From NCBI RefSeq assembly GCF_020859565.1, contig NZ_JAJHUO010000028.1, positions 22,264 to 86,263 of the forward strand: a DNA stretch of 64,000 bases, in the 5' to 3' direction. Shown here piece by piece: positions 50,552-58,520 of this stretch. A model generated the notes under the pieces. That model was not told the origin of the DNA. It made no database searches and saw only the letters and a program-made list of their open reading frames with translations. Source of the stretch: Saccharothrix luteola. Its GTDB lineage: Bacteria > Actinomycetota > Actinomycetes > Mycobacteriales > Pseudonocardiaceae. Within the stretch, counting starts at the first letter, position 1. The number at the start of each line of letters is the position of its first letter. Made by a program: the position numbers and the translations under genes.

Positions 50552-51825
50552 TCCGCTACCCGACGCCCGAGGAGTACGCGAAGGCCGTGCAGCACCCGGA
50601 CTGCTTCGTCGCCGACGAGCTGCGCGGGCTGGAACTCGTCGTGCACCCCCTGTACGGGATACCGATGCCGGCGGCGGGCACCAGCGCCGTCGTGTTCAAG
50701 GCGGTGGCGGGCGGACAGGCGCAGGCGTTGCGGTTCTTCACCAGGGACGACGTGTCGAGCAGCGAGCGCTATGGCGCGCTGCACGCGCACTTCACGTCGA
50801 GCGGGCTGGAGAACGTGGTCGCCCTGCCCCGGTGGGTCGACGACGGCATCCGGGTCAACGGCCGCACGTGGCCCGCGGTGCGGATGCAGTGGGTGGAGGG
50901 CCACACGCTCAACCGGCACGTGGACGAGCTGGTGGAACGTGCGGACACCTCGTCGTTGTCCGCGCTGGCGAGCTCGTGGCGCGCCCTGGTGACGCGGATC
51001 CAGCGGGCCGGGTTCGCGCACGGCGACCTTCAGCACGGCAACGTCCTGGTCGGCCGGGACGGCGACCTGCGGCTGGTCGACTTCGACTGCTCGTGGATCG
51101 ACCGGTTCTCCGGCACACTCGCGCCGAGCGAGACCGGGCACCGCAACTACCAGCCCGAGCACCGGCCGTGGGGCCGGTGGATGGACACGTTCTCCGGGCT
51201 GGTCATCTACCTGTCGCTGCTGGCGTTGGCGAAGGACCCGACCGGCTGGCGGACGTGCTACACCGGCGAGAACCTGCTGTTGCGGCGCGAGGACTTCCAG
51301 CCGCCGTTCACCACGCCCGCGTGGGCGCACCTGGCCGCGATCGGCGACCCACGGGTGGACGAGGTGGCCCAGCGGCTCAAGGAGTGCTGCGCGCCGGGGT
51401 GGGTCGCCGACTCGGCGTTGGACGACCTGCTCGCGCCCAGGGCCAAGCCGTGGTGGGAACGCACGCCCGCGGTGGTCGCGGCTCAGCCCGAGCGGGTCGA
51501 CGTGCCGGCTCCGCGCACGCCCGTCGCCCCGCCCCGCTCCACGCCGGCCGCCCGGCCGCAGCCGCCCGGTGGCGACTGGTGGGCCGCCGTGGACCCGGCG
51601 CTGCGGAACGCGCCCGTGCCGCCGCAACCGGTGGACAAGCGGCCGCCGCTCGTGAGCGTGTACGCGGTCGCCGCCGTGGTCGGTGTCTTCCTCGGGCTGG
51701 TCGCCGCAATGGACGCGGGTGCCGGGCTGGGGGTGTTCATCGGGCTGGTGACGGCCCTCTTCACGCTGACGATCGGGCTGATCCGGCGGAACCGGTCGGT
51801 CAGGCCGCCAACAGGCAGACGATGA
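50548..51825 (+). CDS. Membrane-anchored serine/threonine kinase-like protein
   Basis: A 425-residue protein. The catalytic loop is HGDLQHGNVLV (Asp160, Asn165) and the metal motif is LVDFDCSW, DFD instead of DFG. The residue at the VAIK-lysine position seems to be Arg62 (QALRFF), so the N-lobe departs from canonical kinases. A Pro-rich linker (~300-365) leads to two C-terminal membrane helices (YAVAAVVGVFLGLVAAMDAG, LGVFIGLVTALFTLTIGLI). It is coupled to the PP2C gene by a 4-base overlap. The 3' end overlaps the convergent TIR gene by 26 bases. Confidence 0.8.
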   Translation: MIRYPTPEEYAKAVQHPDCFVADELRGLELVVHPLYGIPMPAAGTSAVVFKAVAGGQAQALRFFTRDDVSSSERYGALHAHFTSSGLENVVALPRWVDDGIRVNGRTWPAVRMQWVEGHTLNRHVDELVERADTSSLSALASSWRALVTRIQRAGFAHGDLQHGNVLVGRDGDLRLVDFDCSWIDRFSGTLAPSETGHRNYQPEHRPWGRWMDTFSGLVIYLSLLALAKDPTGWRTCYTGENLLLRREDFQPPFTTPAWAHLAAIGDPRVDEVAQRLKECCAPGWVADSALDDLLAPRAKPWWERTPAVVAAQPERVDVPAPRTPVAPPRSTPAARPQPPGGDWWAAVDPALRNAPVPPQPVDKRPPLVSVYAVAAVVGVFLGLVAAMDAGAGLGVFIGLVTALFTLTIGLIRRNRSVRPPTGRR

Positions 51826-53212
51826 CGCCGAGCAGGCCGACGGACGCGATGACCACGGCCTGCCGGGCGCGTGGCTCGTGATTCCTGATGGCCACGAGGC
51901 CCAGGACCAGCCCGATGAGGACCACCACCCCGACCAGCGCGGCGACCGGGGAACCGCCGGCCGCCGCGTGGAGCAGGAACGGGATCCCGGTCGCGCCGAG
52001 GGTCGCGCTCAGGAACGAGCGGTCGTTCGACGGCGGCGAGGTGGGTGGTGCCGGCGTGGCTAGCTCCGGCGTGTCCGATTCCGAACCGGGCTGTTGCGAC
52101 GCGGGATGTTGCGGAGTGCCCGGTTGCGGCGTGGGCTCTTGCGACTCGGGCAGTGGCGCGTCTGGCCGCGGCGCGTGCCGTCGCGGCCAGGACTGATCCG
52201 GCTCGACCGGCCCGCGCGGGCCCGGCGTGAGCGGTTGTGGTTCGGGAGAACGGGGTGCGGGCGGTCGCGGCGCCGGTGGTTCCGTTGTGGACGGGGTCTG
52301 CTTCTCCCCCTGCCACCACTGCGGGGTTGGCGACCGGCCGGGTTCCGGCGTCTCGGCGGCCGGCCGCGCCTCGGTCGCCATCACGTTGCGCAGCCAGGCC
52401 GGCGTCGCACCGGCGCCCGAACCCTCGGCCTCGGCCGCGACCGCCGTGCCGGCCGTGCCCTCCGGCTCCGGCACGGGCGGTGGGCCGATCACCACCGGGT
52501 TCTTCCGCCAGTAGTCGGCGGCCGAGAGCCAGGTGACGCCCTCGGGCAGGTCTTCGCCCTCCCCCGGCTCGACGTTCGCCAGGATCTCGTCGATCTCGCG
52601 CGAGTTCAGGTTGGTGATCTCGCCGCGCTCGCGGAACTCGCGCAGCAGCTTCACGATGTCGGCACGGGCGATCTCGTCCCGCTCCGTCCGCAGGTGCCGC
52701 CGCAACTGGCCGATGATGATCTCCTGCCGCTCCGGCGCGATCGGCTGCGGCCCGAGGAGTTCGGCGATGCGGTAGAGGTACTCGAACGGCACCTTGGGCG
52801 GCGGGGGCATCGGGTTCGGCGGCACGCGCTTCTGGGCGGTCAGCTCGGTGAGCGCCCCCGCCAACGACACGATCGCGTCCGCGCTGCGCTCCCGGTAGTC
52901 GACCAGCTGCCGCTCCATGATCGGGATGCGGAGGTTGTCCAGCGGCCCGACCTGCACCGGGAGCACCGGCACGCCGAGCTGCTGCGCGTAGTCGAACTCC
53001 GCGTGGCAGGGCACCGACTTCCAGGACGCCTGCGACAGCGCGAACACGAAGACCCGGGCGGCCTGGATGGTGCGGATGATCTCGCGCCACCACAGCTCGC
53101 CGCCGTGGATCTCGTGGTCGAGCCAGACCTGCTGCCCCATCCGGCCGAGGTCGTCCCGAAGGGCGCGCACCAAGGTCTCGTCGGCACGGGTGTAGCTGAC
53201 GAAGATGGTCAT
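51800..53212 (-). CDS. Membrane-anchored TIR-domain protein
   Basis: A 470-residue protein. The N-terminal TIR domain (1-~130) begins MTIFVSYTRADE and contains the putative NADase glutamate Glu72 in SVPCHAEFDYAQ. A helical middle (~155-235; RQEIIIGQLRRHLRTERDEI) resembles a death-fold-like or adaptor domain. A long Pro/Glu-rich linker follows, then two C-terminal membrane helices (VAALVGVVVLIGLVLGLVAI, VVIASVGLLGVIVCLLAA). ATG at 53212 follows GGAGGG. The layout mirrors the convergent kinase: soluble domain, Pro-rich linker, two helices. Nearness to the vWA/PP2C/kinase triad suggests a shared membrane complex. Confidence 0.85.
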   Translation of the reverse strand: MTIFVSYTRADETLVRALRDDLGRMGQQVWLDHEIHGGELWWREIIRTIQAARVFVFALSQASWKSVPCHAEFDYAQQLGVPVLPVQVGPLDNLRIPIMERQLVDYRERSADAIVSLAGALTELTAQKRVPPNPMPPPPKVPFEYLYRIAELLGPQPIAPERQEIIIGQLRRHLRTERDEIARADIVKLLREFRERGEITNLNSREIDEILANVEPGEGEDLPEGVTWLSAADYWRKNPVVIGPPPVPEPEGTAGTAVAAEAEGSGAGATPAWLRNVMATEARPAAETPEPGRSPTPQWWQGEKQTPSTTEPPAPRPPAPRSPEPQPLTPGPRGPVEPDQSWPRRHAPRPDAPLPESQEPTPQPGTPQHPASQQPGSESDTPELATPAPPTSPPSNDRSFLSATLGATGIPFLLHAAAGGSPVAALVGVVVLIGLVLGLVAIRNHEPRARQAVVIASVGLLGVIVCLLAA

Positions 53213-53307
53213 GGTCACGCCCTCCGGTCCGGGGCACGTCACTCCAGCGCTCATCTGGTTGGTCGCGCGGAACCGCCCTTTCGTTGCGCTCGGTGGGGGT
53301 CATTCAC

Positions 53308-54156
53308 CTATCTGACCCGTTGGAGTGACCTCTCCCGGCGCTCGGCGACGCTCGACCCGGACTCCCGCCGGGCCATCCGGCGCAGCACGGCCGGCGCCAC
53401 GAGCAGGCCCAGGACCGCCCACGCGGTGAGCACGCCGACGGTCTCCAGGTGCCGCCAGGACTCGCCGATCTCCACGGCCGCGGCGGCGTCGGGCAGCAGC
53501 GCCGAGCGCATGCCGAGGCCGAGCCAGTAGACCGGGAACACCTGGGCGATCCACTGCACCCAGCCCGGCAGGGCCGTGACCGGGTAGAAGATGCCGGAGA
53601 TCGCGATCATGGCGAGGATCGGCAGGATGAGCAGGCCCTGCGCGCGTGCGCTGGAGAACACCGAGCCGAGCACCGCACCGATGGGCAGGGCGGCGAGCAT
53701 GCCGAGCGCCAGCACCCAGGCCAGGGTCAGCCACGCGTCGACACTGCCCGTGACCAGGCCGGAGACCAGGAACACGCCCGGGACGAGGAAGATCGCCAGG
53801 TCCACGACGAGGCCGCCGGACACCGACACGAGCTTGCCGACCAGGTAGCCCAGCATCCCGTTCGGCGTGGCCTTGGCGCGCAGCAGCGTGCCGTCCTCGC
53901 GGTCCGCGGTCAGCAGCTGGCTCATGGTGACCATGGCCATCGCGGCGTTCATGCCGAGGATGCCGGGCAGCGCCAGGGCGCCGACGGAGAACCCGGTCTG
54001 CCCGAACGACACGTCACGCAGGAAGAACGTGACGACGAGCATCAACACCGGCCAGAACGCGTGGTTCCACAGGTCCGCGCCGTTGGTCAGGGACTGCCGC
54101 AGCTCGATCAGGCCGCGCTGCCTGCCCGCGCGCAACGCGGTGGTGGTCGGGCTCAT
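53308..54156 (-). CDS. ABC-2 type transporter permease
   Basis: A 282-residue permease with six helices, for instance FWPVLMLVVTFFLRDV, VVDLAIFLVPGVFLVSGLV and GLLILPILAMIAISGIFYPV. The ABC-2 pattern is typical of drug or polymer exporters (DrrB-like). ATG at 54156 overlaps the end of the ATPase gene by 4 bases (ATGA), so the two are co-translated. The substrate is unknown. The divergent HTH-fusion regulator at 55272 probably controls the pair. Confidence 0.85.
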   Translation of the reverse strand: MSPTTTALRAGRQRGLIELRQSLTNGADLWNHAFWPVLMLVVTFFLRDVSFGQTGFSVGALALPGILGMNAAMAMVTMSQLLTADREDGTLLRAKATPNGMLGYLVGKLVSVSGGLVVDLAIFLVPGVFLVSGLVTGSVDAWLTLAWVLALGMLAALPIGAVLGSVFSSARAQGLLILPILAMIAISGIFYPVTALPGWVQWIAQVFPVYWLGLGMRSALLPDAAAAVEIGESWRHLETVGVLTAWAVLGLLVAPAVLRRMARRESGSSVAERRERSLQRVR

Positions 54157-55049
54157 CGGGCCGCTCCTCCCGCCTCGACCCGCCGCACCAGCGACAGGTA
54201 GGTGTCTTCGAGTGAGGCCTGGCGGACCTCCAGGTCGGTGATCCCGTCTCCGTGGCGGCGGAACAGGTCGTGCACGAACCTCGTGGACTCCCGCACGTGC
54301 CGGACGTGCCGCTGCCCGGCGTGGGTCCAGCGGACCTCGTCCTCGCCCGCGATGCGCTGCGCCAGCTCGTCGGCCGTGCCGTCGGCGACGATCCGGCCGC
54401 CGTCGAGGATGACGATGCGGTCGGCGAGCTTCTCGGCCTCGTCCAGGTCGTGCGTGGTGAGCAGGATCGTGGTCGACTCCCGGGCCGCGAGCCCGCGCAC
54501 GAGTTCGTGGAACTCACGCCGGGCGACCGGGTCGAACCCGGTGGTCGGCTCGTCCAGGAACAGCAGCTCGGGGCGGCCGACGATGCCGACGGCGACGTCC
54601 AGCCTGCGCCGCTGGCCGCCGGACAGCGTGCGGACCTTCGCGCCCGCCTGCGCGGTCAGGCCGACGGCCGCGACCAGGTCGTCCGGGTCCCACGGTCGCG
54701 CGACCTGGTCGGTGGCGTAGCAGGAGTAGTAGACGCCGAGGTGGTGCAGCAGTTCGCGGACGCGCCACTTGCCGTGGTCCCGCCAGGACTGCAGGACGAC
54801 GCCGACACGGGCGCGCCACCGCTCGTCGGCGCGGGCCGGGTCGACGCCGAGCACCGACACCCGGCCCGCCGAGCGCATCCGGAAACCCTCCAGGATTTCG
54901 ATCGTCGTGGTCTTGCCCGCGCCGTTCGGGCCGAGCAGGGCCAGCACCTCGCCGTGGCGGGCCTGGAACGTGACGTCGTGCAGGACGTCGGTCGTGCCGT
55001 AGCGCATGCGCAGGCCGTCGACGTCGAGCGCGACTTGCTCGCTTGCCAT
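54153..55049 (-). CDS. ABC transporter ATP-binding protein (DrrA-like)
   Basis: A 298-residue ATPase with Walker A GPNGAGKTTTIEILEG, signature LSGGQRRRLDVAVG, Walker B LLFLDEPTTGFDP and His switch LLTTHDLDEAEKLAD. The extra C-terminal region (~215-298) is as in DrrA-type exporters. It pairs with the permease encoded next. ATG at 55049 has GGGGGA upstream. A 222-base gap with a dyad separates it from its divergent regulator. Confidence 0.9.
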   Translation of the reverse strand: MASEQVALDVDGLRMRYGTTDVLHDVTFQARHGEVLALLGPNGAGKTTTIEILEGFRMRSAGRVSVLGVDPARADERWRARVGVVLQSWRDHGKWRVRELLHHLGVYYSCYATDQVARPWDPDDLVAAVGLTAQAGAKVRTLSGGQRRRLDVAVGIVGRPELLFLDEPTTGFDPVARREFHELVRGLAARESTTILLTTHDLDEAEKLADRIVILDGGRIVADGTADELAQRIAGEDEVRWTHAGQRHVRHVRESTRFVHDLFRRHGDGITDLEVRQASLEDTYLSLVRRVEAGGAAR

Positions 55050-55166
55050 TCCTCCCCCTTTCTGCCGGTTCGATCTTCAAGAGAGCGCGAAAGCTACGTT
55101 GCGTTTTGTGCTCCTGCAACGGCGTGAAAGCGCAAGTGAGATGTTCTAGCTGGTGCGAAGCGTCCA

Positions 55167-55201
55167 ATCATTGCAACCGTGGTGACGACGAACGCAATGA
55201 T
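55167..55201. promoter_or_regulatory. Dyad ATCATTGC-N19-GCAATGAT in the divergent ABC/regulator region
   Basis: A perfect 8+8 inverted repeat centred between the ABC operon and its divergent regulator. GTTGC/GCAAC words recur nearby (around 55099 and 55115, and again at 55172 and 55215), so several binding sites may be present. Confidence 0.5.
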
Positions 55202-55271
55202 CCGACTGGGAACGTTGCACTGAGATGCCCGTGAACGCACACTGGTCCCACCGAGGAAAAGGGGACGGGCG

Positions 55272-56087
55272 ATGCCGGGTGGCAGGCTGACCGACGAGGA
55301 CCGCCGTGACATCGCGGTGGGGTTGACCCGCGGTCTGGGGTACGCCGAGATCGCGCGACGGCTGGGCAGGCCGACGTCCACCGTCACGCGCGAGGTGGGC
55401 CGCAACGGCGGTCCCCGCGACTACCGGGCCGACCGCGCCCACCGGGCCACGCTCCGACGCGCCCGCCGGCGCAAGTCCGCGACGCACCACGAGCCGCCCG
55501 CCGCCGTCGGAGCGGAAGGCCGCGACCCGGTGGCGGTGCTGGCGTTCGCGGAGGAGTTCGCCGGGCTGATGGTGCGGATGGGGCTGCCGCGCATGGCGGC
55601 CCGCGTGCTGGCGAGCCTGGTCACGACCGACGCGGGCGCCCTGACCGCCGCCGAGCTGGTCGGCAGGCTGCGGGTCAGCCCGGCGTCGGTGTCCAAGGCG
55701 GTCGGCTACCTCGAAGGGCTCGAACTTCTGCACCGCGAACGCGACGCCCGGCGTCGGGAGCGGTACTCCATCGACGACGACATGTGGTTGCGGACGTGGC
55801 TGACGAGCGCCCGGACCAACGCGATGCTCGCCGAGACGGCCGAACGCGGGGTCGAGGTCTTCGACCACGCCACGCCGGTCGGCGCCCGGCTGGACCGGAT
55901 GCGCCGGTTCTTCGCGCAGCTCGCCGACGACATGTCCGGCGGTCCGAGCACCGACGTGGTGGCCGTGCTCGGCGCGCTCGTCCGCACGGTCACCCCGGAG
56001 GGCGCGGACCGGCTCGCCGCCGAGCTGGACTGGCCGCCGGACCGCGTCGCCGAGGCGCTGCGCGACGCCGAGCAGGTCATGCGCTAG
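55272..56087 (+). CDS. Regulator with IS30-type HTH fused to a GbsR/MarR-type domain
   Basis: A 271-residue regulator with two DNA-binding parts. The N-terminal ~50 residues (LTDEDRRDIAVGLTRGLGYA, EIARRLGRPTSTVTREVGRN) match the HTH_38 domain of IS30 transposases. From ~75 a GbsR/MarR-like winged helix follows (LGLPRMAARVLASLVTTDAG, ELVGRLRVSPASVSKAVGYL). ATG at 55272 was chosen at the conserved start. It is divergent from the ABC exporter operon, the likely target. The rest of the IS30 catalytic domain is absent, so this is a domesticated DNA-binding module, not a transposase fragment. Confidence 0.82.
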   Translation: MPGGRLTDEDRRDIAVGLTRGLGYAEIARRLGRPTSTVTREVGRNGGPRDYRADRAHRATLRRARRRKSATHHEPPAAVGAEGRDPVAVLAFAEEFAGLMVRMGLPRMAARVLASLVTTDAGALTAAELVGRLRVSPASVSKAVGYLEGLELLHRERDARRRERYSIDDDMWLRTWLTSARTNAMLAETAERGVEVFDHATPVGARLDRMRRFFAQLADDMSGGPSTDVVAVLGALVRTVTPEGADRLAAELDWPPDRVAEALRDAEQVMR

Positions 56088-56117
56088 CTCGTCGATCTCT
56101 GTCGTTAGGATGACCGC

Positions 56118-56747
56118 ATGGCCCTGATCCACCAAGCAACCGTGAACCCGACCAAGGTCGAGCTGCTGGCCGGCTGGCTGCCCGGCCGCGACTGGTACAC
56201 CGGGCCGACCGGCGAGGTGGTGCGGGTGGCGTCCTACCGCTTCGACGACCCGGCCGGCGCGGTCGGGATCGAGACCATGCTGGTGCGGGTCGGCGACGGG
56301 CCGGTGCTCCAGATGCCCCTCACCTACCGCGACGCGCCGTTGGACGGTGGCGACGAGTGGCTGATCGGCACCACCGAGCACTCGGTGCTGGGCAAGCGCT
56401 GGGTCTACGACGCGTTCGGCGACCCGGTGTACGCGGCGGCGCTCGCGGAGGCGATCCTCACCGGGGCCGGCCAGGTCGAGGAGTTCGTGCAGCACGAGGA
56501 CCGGCTCGAACGCCGCGACCCCAACATGGGCATCGCCGTGATCGGGCACGGGTCGGCCGGTGCGCCCGCAGCGGGTGGGGTCCAGCGCGTGGCCGAAGGA
56601 GATCCGACGCTGGTCGTGACGGAGACCGTCGAGCTGACCGTCCGCCGTCGTCTCGACGCCGGCGGCGAGCTCACCGGCGCCGTCCTGACCGGCACGTGGG
56701 CCGGTCAGGAGACGCCGGTGCCGCTGGCCTCCGCGACGCCGCGCTGA
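56118..56747 (+). CDS. Maltokinase N-terminal cap-like (CG0192-related) protein
   Basis: A 209-residue cytosolic protein with the pattern MALIHQATVNPTKVELLAGW, LVRVGDGPVLQMPLTYRDAP and TTEHSVLGKRWVYDAFGDPV. This is the maltokinase N-cap-like family found free-standing in actinomycetes, of unknown role. TAGGAT at 56106-56111 is a plausible -10 six bases before the ATG, so the message may be leaderless; no convincing -35 was seen. It is convergent with the amine oxidase gene. Confidence 0.78.
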   Translation: MALIHQATVNPTKVELLAGWLPGRDWYTGPTGEVVRVASYRFDDPAGAVGIETMLVRVGDGPVLQMPLTYRDAPLDGGDEWLIGTTEHSVLGKRWVYDAFGDPVYAAALAEAILTGAGQVEEFVQHEDRLERRDPNMGIAVIGHGSAGAPAAGGVQRVAEGDPTLVVTETVELTVRRRLDAGGELTGAVLTGTWAGQETPVPLASATPR

Positions 56748-56754
56748 GCCTGGC

Positions 56755-58197
56755 TCAGTCCTTCCAGGGCATCTCGTCGCGCAGTCCTTCGTGGATCGCG
56801 TAGGCGTTCTTCACGGCTGCCTTGAGCGCGCCCTCCACCCACCGCCGGTGCCGCCGGTCGCACGCGTCGTTGGCGAACCACACCCGGTTCACCGGCCGGA
56901 TCACGTCCTCGTAGAACGTCTCGCTCATCTCGAACGCCCGGAACAGCGGGCCGATGCCGCACGCGAACCAGTCGAGCGCCCAGTCCTTGTAGACGCCGAA
57001 CTCGAACGTGTCCCGCGCCTCCGGGTGGATCTTGACCAGGTCCTCCAACGCCTGCATCACGCTCTCCTCGCCGGCCAGCGGCGTGTACGGCATGCTGTCC
57101 TGCTCCCAGCAGTACGACGCGATCATCACGCCCTTGCGGAACCGGGTGTCCTGGCCCGCGGGCGGGTAGACGATGTTGCGGATCGCCAGGTCGGTCACCG
57201 TGAGGCCGTGGGTGATGCCGTACGCGCTCTCCCACCACCGCTCGCTGAACTGCATGAAGAGCTTGTGCGCCCGGCCGTAGTAGGTGTTGCGGATGGCGTA
57301 CCACTTGTCCGGGTCGAGCCCCTGGATCTCCATGTGGCGCAGGCTCGCGAACGGCACCGTCACGATGCACTCGTCCGCGTCGATCGTCTGCGTGCGGCGG
57401 CCGGCGCGGTAGTGCACGCGCACGCCGGTGTCGTCCTGATCGACGCCGTGCACCAGGGCGCCGAGCCGGATGTCGTCCATCAACTCTGCCTCGTACGCGC
57501 GCGGCAGCGAGTCGGCGCCGTCGACGATGTAGACGAGGTGACCGAAGACGTCCTCGTAGAAGTGCGAGAACCACTCGACGAGGGAGAAGTGGTAGCGGCC
57601 CTCCAGGTTGAACAGCGGTCCGAGCATGGAGAGGGCGCCGTCGCTGAGGCCGCGTTCCTTGAGGTAGCCCAGCAGCGTGTACCGGTCGTAGTCGGTCAGC
57701 AGGCGGTGCCACGCCTTGGCCTCGTCCTCCTGCTCCATGATGTCGATCAGCGGCTGCACGGTGTGCCGCAGCAGGTCGTGCGGGGCCTGGTCCGCCTCGC
57801 CGGGCTGCAGGTCGAACGAGAACTGGTCGGCGCTGAAGTCCCGCCGCCGCACGCCCTTTCCCTGGAGGTACACGAACGTGTCCTCGTCGTACATGGGGAA
57901 CGGTTTGGTGGCGAGCTTGAACTTCTCCTCGATCAACCACGAGACGAGCGGGTGCTGCTGCGGGAACCGCATCGCGCCGAACTCGCCGTACATGTCTCCC
58001 GCGAAACCGCGGTGGGTGAGGATGCGCCCGCCCAACCGGTTCTGGCCTTCGAGGATCGTCACCTCGTGCCCGGCGTCCTTCAACAGCATGGCCGCGGTGA
58101 GCCCGGCCATCCCGGCGCCGACGACGACGATCCGCCGTCGTGGCGCGGTGCTGTCCGGCAACCCTTGTTTGAGCAGGTCGAGAACGTCCAACGGCAT
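56755..58197 (-). CDS. FAD-dependent amine oxidase (flavin monoamine/L-amino acid oxidase type)
   Basis: A 480-residue flavoprotein. The dinucleotide motif is IVVVGAGMAGLTAAMLLKDA, followed by the amine-oxidase motif ILEGQNRLGGRILTHRGFAG. The segment GEFGAMRFPQQHPLVSWLIE is typical of L-amino-acid and tryptophan oxidases or monooxygenases. ATG at 58197 has AGGTGG upstream; a GTG at 58206 is an alternative. It lies 323 bases downstream of the P450 gene on the same strand, so a role in peptide maturation is possible but not supported by spacing. Product type (imine acid or amide) cannot be read. Confidence 0.85.
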   Translation of the reverse strand: MPLDVLDLLKQGLPDSTAPRRRIVVVGAGMAGLTAAMLLKDAGHEVTILEGQNRLGGRILTHRGFAGDMYGEFGAMRFPQQHPLVSWLIEEKFKLATKPFPMYDEDTFVYLQGKGVRRRDFSADQFSFDLQPGEADQAPHDLLRHTVQPLIDIMEQEDEAKAWHRLLTDYDRYTLLGYLKERGLSDGALSMLGPLFNLEGRYHFSLVEWFSHFYEDVFGHLVYIVDGADSLPRAYEAELMDDIRLGALVHGVDQDDTGVRVHYRAGRRTQTIDADECIVTVPFASLRHMEIQGLDPDKWYAIRNTYYGRAHKLFMQFSERWWESAYGITHGLTVTDLAIRNIVYPPAGQDTRFRKGVMIASYCWEQDSMPYTPLAGEESVMQALEDLVKIHPEARDTFEFGVYKDWALDWFACGIGPLFRAFEMSETFYEDVIRPVNRVWFANDACDRRHRRWVEGALKAAVKNAYAIHEGLRDEMPWKD

Positions 58198-58520
58198 CGA
58201 GACCACCTATACCCGGTCGGACCCGCGGTCGTGCCGCGGACTGTTTGGCAGAAGAGGTGGCCACCCTCGGTAATCCGACCGTACTCGGCCTCAAACCCGT
58301 GGCCAACGCCCTGATGGGGTGAGGCGGAACGTCGCCGGATGCGTTGAATTCGTCGGTGGAAGCGCCGAAGTGCGGAGTCACGGGGTGTCGCTCTGCGGCC
58401 GAACGGGGTGCTCGTCCACCCTGTCGGGTGGCCAGTCCGACGAAGTGCGGCCTCGGACCCCGACCCGCTGCGCCGACACCTGTCCCGGCCCGGTGCCGAC
58501 GGTGAACGGCTCGGGCGGGG
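58198..58520. other. Gap of 323 bases between P450 and amine oxidase genes
   Basis: No gene recognised on either strand. Frames here lack homologous motifs and start sites. It probably holds the amine oxidase promoter. No second short M-x-Y-x-H frame with a ribosome-binding site was found. Confidence 0.5.

Noticed and set aside
48884..51825. Tellurite-resistance operon
   Set aside because: Only the vWA/PP2C/kinase trio is present; no TerB, TerC or TerD homologue was seen.
51800..53212. TIR gene as Thoeris or CBASS
   Set aside because: No ThsA-type SIR2/SLOG protein, cyclase or Cap effector is encoded nearby. Partner genes fit a TerY-P-like triad instead.
55272..55420. IS30 transposase fragment
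   Set aside because: The HTH continues in frame into a full GbsR/MarR-like regulator, so it is a domain fusion and not an insertion remnant.
56755..58197. Amine oxidase as part of the pentapeptide cluster
   Set aside because: Same strand, but 323 bases separate it from the P450. It may act on the product but spacing gives no support.
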